Assembly: GCA_947561585.1 (NCBI GenBank)
Contig: CANNZV010001821.1
Span: 1 to 64,000, forward strand
DNA length: 64,000 nt
DNA from: Caprella mutica
Lineage: Eukaryota; Arthropoda; Malacostraca; Amphipoda; Caprellidae
Direction: 5' to 3'
Shown: one piece after another, positions 56,656-64,000 of the stretch
Layout: the number at the start of each line of letters is the position of its first letter
How positions within the stretch are numbered: the first letter of the stretch is position 1
Made by a program: the position numbers and the translations under genes
Notes under the pieces: generated by a model
What the model saw: only the letters and a program-made list of their open reading frames with translations
Told to the model about the DNA's origin: nothing
Database searches by the model: none

Positions 56656-57055
56656 GCGACTTTTTCTGTATACAGCGTTTCTATATTGAACAGAAATAAA
56701 TTACTCACAAGAACGTACGTGAGTGGAATATTCAAAAGACTCAATTGTCGAATCCTGAGAAACTTTGCAATCTCATTTCATCTTGTTGATCAAATTGTAA
56801 GATTTTGTGCTCGAATTTTCTGATTGTTCGATGTTTTTGCCAAACTTTTATCTTTCATTATGTGGTGAATTACATATTGTACCTATTGAATTCAGTTTTA
56901 GAAAAGGTAGGTATCTCTCTATTTTGATGGTAGAACAATACGGAAATCAATTAAAATTGAAATAAAAACAGGTTTTACTTCAATTTATACTTCAATGATT
57001 AGAAAATTATTTTGTTTCTTGTTAATAAAATACATATAGTGAAGCGTTGAAACAA
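56656..57055. other. AT-rich spacer
   Basis: Nothing recognisable between the 50-bp array and the TTAAAACAA-type arrays. Confidence 0.5.
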
Positions 57056-57059
57056 TCCT

Positions 57060-57440
57060 TTTAAGTTTAAAAGTAAAAACAACTCTCTTTGGGTTAAAAC
57101 AATTTTTTAAGGGTTTAAAACAACCTTTTAAGGGTTGGAACCACACTTTATACGGTTAATCGAGCCTTTAACCCTCTGGAAGTTAAAACAAGCCTCTGAA
57201 AATTAAAATAACCCTATACGATTTATAACAATCCTATAAAAGTTAAAACAAGCCTCTGAAAATTAAAATAACTCTATAAGATTTATAACAATCCTATAAA
57301 AGTTAAAACAAGCCTCTGAAAATTAAAATAACTCTATAAGATTTATAACAATCCTATAAAAGTTAAAACAAGCCTCTGAAAATTAAAATAACTCTATAAG
57401 ATTTATAACAATCCTGTAGAAGTTAAAACAAGCCTCTGTG
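57060..57440. repeat. 60-bp tandem repeat with GTTAAAACAAG core
   Basis: Four sharp copies from about 57,180: AGTTAAAACAAGCCTCTGAA, AATTAAAATAACTCTATAAG, ATTTATAACAATCCTATAAA. Each 60-bp unit is itself three diverged 20-bp versions of one motif. More degenerate 20-bp units precede it (57,060-57,180). Confidence 0.92.
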
Positions 57441-57995
57441 TGTTTATTGTTTAACAACCTGTTAAGCGTTTGAAGGGATAGTAAAGTCGAAATCAAACAA
57501 TCGCCAAATTGGTTTTAAATTGATTCAAAATATTTAATTCTGTAATATTTGAATGCTCGTTTATTTTTAAAATGTTCATATAAAAAGTATATAATAAAAT
57601 TAGCGACACCTAGCGGAAGCATTTGCTCTCATTAGTATGTACGTGAGTATGTTTGTTGTTTTCCTATTAATTTATGTATCCATAAATCAATCTTTGTTTG
57701 CGTCAAAATGGTGAAAAGATTCAAGACAAGAAGTCATAGTTTTAAAAATTAAGCCATCTCTTCACTTGAGCAACAATCTAGATAGAAACTTATCTAAGTT
57801 GTTTGTATACAAGATGGCGCCACTGATTGTGGCATTTGTTAAGAAATTAATTATATATAAAATGATATATTTCCATTATTAGATTTTATTGAACATTACA
57901 ATTCTACACGAATGTTTTATTCTCACTAAGCAATCGTTTGACATTAAAATTGTTAAAACAAAAAAGGACTGTACTGCCCCCTTAAGCAGCCCATT
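57441..57995. other. AT-rich spacer
   Basis: No gene and no recognisable element. Confidence 0.5.
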
Positions 57996-58640
57996 AATTA
58001 TGGTTGAAACAATTCTGTAAGACCTAATACAACCTCCTTACGATTAAAACATCTCTTCAACAGTTAGAGCAACCCTTTGAAGGTTAAAGCATGCAAGTCT
58101 CTGTAGTTAAAGCAACCTTCTATGAGTTAAAAACAACACACTGAGAGTTAAAACAACCCTCTATTAGTTAAAAACAACACACTGAGAGTTAAAACAACTC
58201 TCTAGGAGTTAAAAACAACACACTGAGAGTTAAAACAACCCTCTTTGAGTTAAAAACAACACACTGAGAGTTAAAACAACCCTCTATGAGTTAAAAACAA
58301 CACACTAAGAGTTAAAACAACTCTCTAGGAGTTAAAAACAACACACTAAGAGTTAAAACAACTCTCTAGGAGTTAAAAACAACACACTGAGAGTTAAAAC
58401 AACCCTCTAGGAGTTAAAGACAACACACTGAGAGTTAAAACAACTCTCTAGGAGTTAAAAACAACACACTAAGAGTTAAAACAACTTTCTAGGAGTTAAA
58501 AACAACACACTGAGAGTTAAAACAACTCTATAATTTTCAAAAGCAACACATTAAGGGTTAAAACAACTCAATATATAATGGCATAAACAACACCCTAAGA
58601 TTTAAAACAACTTTATAATGGTCAAAAACAACCCTCTATT
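57996..58640. repeat. 41-bp tandem repeat with GTTAAAACAAC core
   Basis: Ten sharp copies (58,120-58,540) of AGTTAAAACAACCCTCTAGG then AGTTAAAAACAACACACTGA plus G, i.e. two diverged 20-bp half units. Loose half units flank it on both sides. The half unit is clearly related to the 20-bp motif of the 57.1-57.4 kb array. Confidence 0.92.
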
Positions 58641-59095
58641 GGTTAAATCAACCTATTACTCCCGTGTTGAAAGGTCAGAAAATAACATGGTCATATCTCA
58701 ACAAGCTCTTGCATTCTGACCGTATTTTGAAATTGGCTCAGTGGCGACTGGAGAATACTAAAAGGATTTCAACGAAGGGAACTTACCTTTTGTGAGGCTG
58801 AGATTCGAATTCAATGTACTTAGTAGAAGGAGACTTAAAGTCTTCAAAGTAAAGGACTCCCACAGAATTAGAACTTTGTGGAAGAAGACCTTTTAGAAGG
58901 AGACTTTAGTGGAGAAAGATTTGGAAGATTTTAATGGATTTTCACTCTGAAATATTATTTTTTTACTGTTAATTAATGTTTTTTTGGGTAAATTAAAATG
59001 ATTGAATTCGAAAAACTATTGTTTCATATTTTTCAACTCGAATAACATTTTTATATGATTTCATTAAATGCTTCTGTTAGATTAGTGTATGTTCA
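58641..59095. other. Spacer with short AGAAGGAGAC repeats
   Basis: A few purine-rich words (GTAGAAGGAGACTTAAAG, TTAGAAGGAGACTTTAG) near 58,825-58,910. No gene. Confidence 0.5.
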
Positions 59096-62000
59096 TACAT
59101 TTATTAAAGTCCTAACTCAATGCAGTTACTAAGGTCCTAACTCAATGCAGTTATCAAAGTACTAACTCAATGCAGTTACTAAAGTCCTAACTCAATGCAC
59201 TTACTAAAGTCCTAACTCAATGCAGTTACTAAAGTCCTAACTCAATGCAGTTACTAAAGTCCTAACTCAATGCAGTTACTAAAGTCCTAACTCAATGCAG
59301 TTACTAAAGTCCTAACTCAATGCAGTTACTAAAGTCCTAACTCAATGCAGTTACTAAAGTCCTAACTCAATGCAGTTACTAAAGTCCTAACTCAATGCAG
59401 TTACTAAAGTCCTAACTCAATGCAGTTACTAAAGTCCTAACTCAATGCAGTTACTAAAGTCCTAACTCAATGCAGTTACTAAAGTATTAACTCAATGCAG
59501 TTACTACAGTCCTAATTCAATGCAGTTACTAAAGTCCTAACTCATTGCAGTTACTAAAGTCCTAACTCAATGCAGTTACTATAGTCCTAACTCAATGCAG
59601 TTACTAAAGTCCTAACTCAATGCAGTTACTAAAATCCTAACTCAATGCAGTTACTAAAGTATTAACTCAATGCAGTTACTACAGTCCTAATTCAATGCAG
59701 TTACTAAAGTCCTAACTCAATGCAGTTACTAAAGTCCTAACTCAATGCAGTTACTATAGTCCTAACTCAATGCAGTTACTAAAGTCCTAACTCAATGCAG
59801 TTACTAAAATCCTAACTCAATGCAGTTACTACAGTCCTAACTCAATGCAGTTACTAAAGTCCTAACTCAATGCAGTTACTAAAGTCCTAACTCAATGCAG
59901 TTACTAAAGTCCTAACTCAATGCAGTTACTAAAGTCCTAACTCAATGCAGTTACTAAAGTCCTAACTCTATGCAGTTACTAAAGTCCTAACTCAATGCAG
60001 TTACTAAAGTCCCAACTCAATGCAGTTACTACAGTCCTAACTCAATGCAGTTACTAAAGTCCTAACTCTATGCAGTTACTAAAGTCCTAACTCAATGCAG
60101 TTACTAAAGTCCTAACTCAATGCAGTTACTAAAGTCCTAACTCAATGCTGTTACTAAAGTCCTAACTCAATGCAGTTACTAAAGTCCCAACTCAATGCAG
60201 TTACTACAGTCCTAACTCAATGCAGTTACTAAAGTCCTAACTCAATGCAGTTACTAAAGTCCTAACTCAATGCAGTTACTAAAGTCCTAACTCAATGCAG
60301 TTACTAAAGTCCTAACTCAATGCAGTTACTAAAGTATTAACTCAATGCAGTTACTACAGTCCTAATTCAATGCAGTTACTAAAGTCCTAACTCAATGCAG
60401 TTACTAAAGTCCTAACTCAATGCAGTTACTATAGTCCTAACTCAATGCAGTTACTAAAGTCCTAACTCAATGCAGTTACTAAAATCCTAACTCAATGCAG
60501 TTACTAAAGTATTAACTCAATGCAGTTACTACAGTCCTAATTCAATGCAGTTACTAAAGTCCTAACTCAATGCAGTTACTAAAGTCCTAACTCAATGCAG
60601 TTACTATAGTCCTAACTCAATGCAGTTACTAAAGTCCTAACTCAATGCAGTTACTAAAATCCTAACTCAATGCAGTTACTACAGTCCTAACTCAATGCAG
60701 TTACTAAAGTCCTAACTCAATGCAGTTACTAAAGTCCTAACTCAATGCAGTTACTAAAGTCCTAACTCAATGCAGTTACTAAAGTCCTAACTCAATGCAG
60801 TTACTAAAGTCCTAACTCTATGCAGTTACTAAAGTCCTAACTCAATGCAGTTACTAAAGTCCCAACTCAATGCAGTTACTACAGTCCTAACTCAATGCAG
60901 TTACTAAAGTCCTAACTCAATGCAGTTACTAAAGTCCTAACTCAATGCAGTTACTAAAGTCCTAACTCAATGCAGTTACTAAAGTCCTAACTCAATGCAG
61001 TTACTAAAGTATTAACTCAATGCAGTTACTACAGTCCTAATTCAATGCAGTTACTAAAGTCCTAACTCAATGCAGTTACTAAAGTCCTAACTCAATGCAG
61101 TTACTATAGTCCTAACTCAATGCAGTTACTAAAGTCCTAACTCAATGCAGTTACTAAAATCCTAACTCAATGCAGTTACTACAGTCCTAACTCAATGCAG
61201 TTACTGAAGTCCTAACTCAGTGCAGTTACTAAAGTCCTAACTCAATGCAGTTATCAAAGTCCTAACTCAATGCAGTTACTAAAGTACTAACTCAATGCAG
61301 TTACTAAAGTCCTAACTCAATGCAGTTACTAAAGTTTTTCCTCAATGCAGTTACTAAAGTCCTAACTCAATGCAGTTACTACAGTCCTAACTCAATGCAG
61401 TTACTAAAGTCCTAACTCAATGCAGTTACTAAAGTATTAACTCAATGCAGTTACTAAAGTTCAACTCAATGCAGTTACTAAAGTTCTAACTCAATGCAGT
61501 TACTAAAGTCCTAACTCAATGCAGTTACTAAAGTCCTAACTCAATGCAGTTACTAAAGTCCTAACTCAATGCAGTTACTAAAATCCTAACTCAATGCAGT
61601 TACTAAAGTCCTAACTCAATGCAGTTACTAAAGTCCTAACTCAATGCAGTTACTAAAGTCCTAACTCAATGCAGTTACTAAAGTCCTAACTCAATGCAGT
61701 TACTACAGTCCTAACTCAATGCAGTTACTAAAGTCCTAACTCAATGCAGTTACTAAAGTATTAACTCAATGCAGTTACTAAAGTTCAACTCAATGCAGTT
61801 ACTAAAGTTCTAACTCAATGCAGTTACTGAAGTCCTAACTCAATGCAGTTACTAAAGTCCTAACTCAATGCAGTTACTAAAGTCCTAACTCAATGCAGTT
61901 ACTAAAGTCCTAACTCAATGCAGTTACTAAAGTCCTAACTCTATGCAGTTACTAAAGTCTTAACTCAATGCAGTTACTAAAGTCCTAACTCAATGCAGTT

Positions 62001-62425
62001 ACTAAAGTCCTAACTCAATGCAGTTACTAAAGTCCTAACTCAATGCAGTTACTAAAGTCCTAACTCAATGCAGTTACTAAAGTCCTAACTCAATGCAGTT
62101 ACTAAAGTCCTAACTCAATGCAGTTACTAACGTCATAAACTCAATGCAGTTACTAAAGTCCTAACTCAATGCAGTTACTACAGTCCTAACTCAATGCAGT
62201 TACTACAGTCCTAATTCAATGCAGTTACTAAACTCCTAACTCAATGCAGTTACTCGTAACTCAATGCAGTTACTACAGTCCTAACTCAATGCAGTTACTA
62301 AAGTCCTAACTCAATGCAGTTACTAAAGTATTAACTCAATGCAGTTACTAAAGTCCTAATTCAATGCAGTTACTACAGTCCTAACTCAATGCAGTTATTC
62401 GTAACTCAATGCAGTCACTCGTAAC
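59096..62425. repeat. 25-bp satellite array, about 132 copies, with higher-order blocks
   Basis: The unit is CTAACTCAATGCAGTTACTA plus AAGTC. Marker units (AAGTATTAACTC, ACTACAGTCCTAATTC, TACTATAGTCC, AAAATCC) recur in fixed order. The AAGTATTAACTC-then-CTAATTC pair is found near 59,480, 59,655, 60,330, 60,505 and 61,005, with spacings of 175 bp (7 units), 675 and 850 bp. The right end decays through GTAACTCAATGCAG units with deletions. Confidence 0.98.
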
Positions 62426-63710
62426 TCAATCGTAGCTGCATATGCTACAGCTCCAAACCAGAAGAGTATCAACTTTCAAGAACTTCTAGACAACAAAAGC
62501 AGCTTCTGAGAGCTTCTCCTAGAGAGAAGTTAGAACCGTAAAGAACTTAGTAACGATTCACACGTAACTCTCAAACACATACTTTGCATGTTTCTTTGTA
62601 AAATAGCATTCAAGAATGTGGAAATAACATCCACAAACGAATTCGGAGACGCAGGATATATATTTGGAGAAATTGAAGTTGTCTTCAATTCGACATAAGG
62701 TTGAATTTGTATTCCTTGATTTAATAGCCTTTACGTTATATCAAATAGTTTTTATAACCTAAAATGAATAACGTATGTAACAAGTAAAGTAATTGTTACT
62801 TGTCATGTGGAAATTCATTTATTTATTACGATAAAATTTATATTGATATCTATATTATTTCTTAAATAATTTCAGTTGTACAAAAAAAAAAGTTCTTTCT
62901 TTTTTCTACTGAGCCTATTTGCTATTTCATTCAGCATTAGGTTGAATTTCTATTTAATTTATTAACATAATAGCCTTTACATCATTTTCTATAGTTTTTA
63001 TAACCCCTATCTAGTATACCGAGTCAAAGACTTTTCCTCTTTTTCTGAAAGGCGGATGAAAAATAATGTAAAACAGTCAAAATATTTTTTATTGACTTAG
63101 CGTAGAATGTATTTCTTTATCCAGTCATGCATATTATTCATCTGATAGATTCGAAAACCTATGCATATATAATGTATTCCAAATGGATAAAGTGGGATGT
63201 AGTATCAATTTATTTTTGATAATCTTAATATATCAATTCAATTTTTTGATTTTCAAAATTAATGAATATTTCAAGGAAACTATCGTATTGATATATGTTA
63301 TTTTTGTTATATAATGATAAAATTCAATCTGTATTTTTTCCCAGCTTAATATAGTCAGTATACAGAATTTGGAAGAAATAATAAAAAAGGAAAAAAAAAA
63401 TATTAAATGTCTATTCTATTATTTTTCAATTTAACAAAAAAAAAAACATTTGCATGAAACCGTCAATAAACACAAGCATTTAAATATAACAGTCTCCAAA
63501 ATAATCAATTACTTTCCTCAGAGGTATAACTTCATTGTTAAACTCAGTTACATTTTTTGTATTTGTTTCTGCCGACTGAATTTGAAACTATATTCATTTG
63601 GGTATGATTCAATGCTGGAACATGAGTTGGTATGATTGAAAACGTGATTCAATGCGAATATTTAGGATGCTGAACTATTTTCATGTTAAAATAGTTTTGA
63701 AGTTGAAATA
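62426..63710. other. AT-rich spacer with dispersed-repeat copies
   Basis: Holds the 111-bp repeat at 62,939-63,049 and a diverged relative at 62,700-62,765 (GTTGAATTT, AATAGCCTTTACGT, TAGTTTTTATAACC). A few open frames are short and unsupported. Confidence 0.5.
62939..63049 (-). repeat. 111-bp dispersed repeat, inverted partner of 4323-4433
   Basis: Exact reverse complement of 4323-4433 by letter comparison. See that entry. Confidence 0.9.
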
Positions 63711-63711
63711 T

Positions 63712-64000
63712 TTATCAACTATCAAATGTTTATCAATTACCAAATATTTTTCATTTACCAAATGTTTATCAATTACGAAATATTTTTCAATTACCAAATA
63801 TTTTTCAATTACCAAATATTTTTCATTTACCAATATTTATCAATTACCAAATATTTATCAACTACGAAATATTTATCAATTACCAAATATTTTTCAATTA
63901 CGAAATATTTATCAACTACCAAATATTTATCAATTACCAAATATTTATCAATTACCAAATATTTTTCAATTACGAAATATTTATCAACTACCAAATATTT
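63712..64000. repeat. 18-bp minisatellite running off the window
   Basis: About 16 copies of ACCAAATATTTATCAATT with TTTTCAATT, ACGAAAT and CAACT variants. It continues to the last base, so the true length is unknown. Confidence 0.95.

Noticed and set aside
59096..62425. Centromere or telomere
   Set aside because: No telomeric TTAGG-type run is present. A 3.3-kb array in single-copy surroundings is too little to call a centromere.

Overview
The window is nuclear DNA of an animal, most likely an insect. The reasons are spliced genes with GT-AG introns, an AT-rich background, Tc1/mariner, piggyBac-, hAT- and Harbinger-type transposon remains, and a TRPV channel of the Inactive (Iav) type, a mechanosensory channel family of arthropods. 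There is no bacterial gene organisation and no CRISPR array: the many repeats are head-to-tail with no spacers.

Layout. From 1 to 8.1 kb, on the + strand, lie the last four exons of a TRPV gene (pore, S6 with TRP-box region, C-terminal tail). Its introns are filled by a 2.2-kb satellite, a piggyBac-like MITE, a splice-donor-containing minisatellite, a decayed mariner and a dispersed 0.6-kb repeat; a 36-bp minisatellite starts at the stop codon. From 8.7 to 14.2 kb are palindromes and three more minisatellites. From 14.2 to 24.5 kb, on the - strand, lies one very large gene for a repetitive, probably disordered Ser/Asp/Lys/Arg-rich protein that I do not recognise. Its long exon is open for 2.7 thousand codons, meets a single in-frame TGA, and stays open in the same frame for 579 more codons. 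Stop-codon readthrough (TGA-C context) or removal of an 87-nt in-frame intron carrying the stop would join the two parts. A small exon at 24,450-24,537 joins it in phase; a further 5' exon near 28.4 kb is possible.

From 24.6 to 64 kb I find no supported host protein gene. This part holds transposon remains (a complete mariner with roughly 100-bp inverted ends, a hAT-like element with a perfect 8-bp target duplication, several hairpin MITEs, foldback elements whose arms are minisatellites) and very large tandem arrays: 45-bp, 71-bp, 13-bp, 17-bp, 50-bp (3.3 kb) and 25-bp (3.3 kb), the last continuing toward an 18-bp array at the window end. By my count of array lengths, more than a quarter of the window is tandem repeat.

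A common theme is that several arrays grew from an identifiable seed: a splice donor, a stop codon, MITE ends, or a sequence that survives unexpanded elsewhere in the window. The coding repeats of the giant gene (60-, 81- and about 300-bp units) suggest the same expansion tendency acts inside exons. The two genes are not evidently functionally linked. All family names rest on sequence reading only; no database search was possible.
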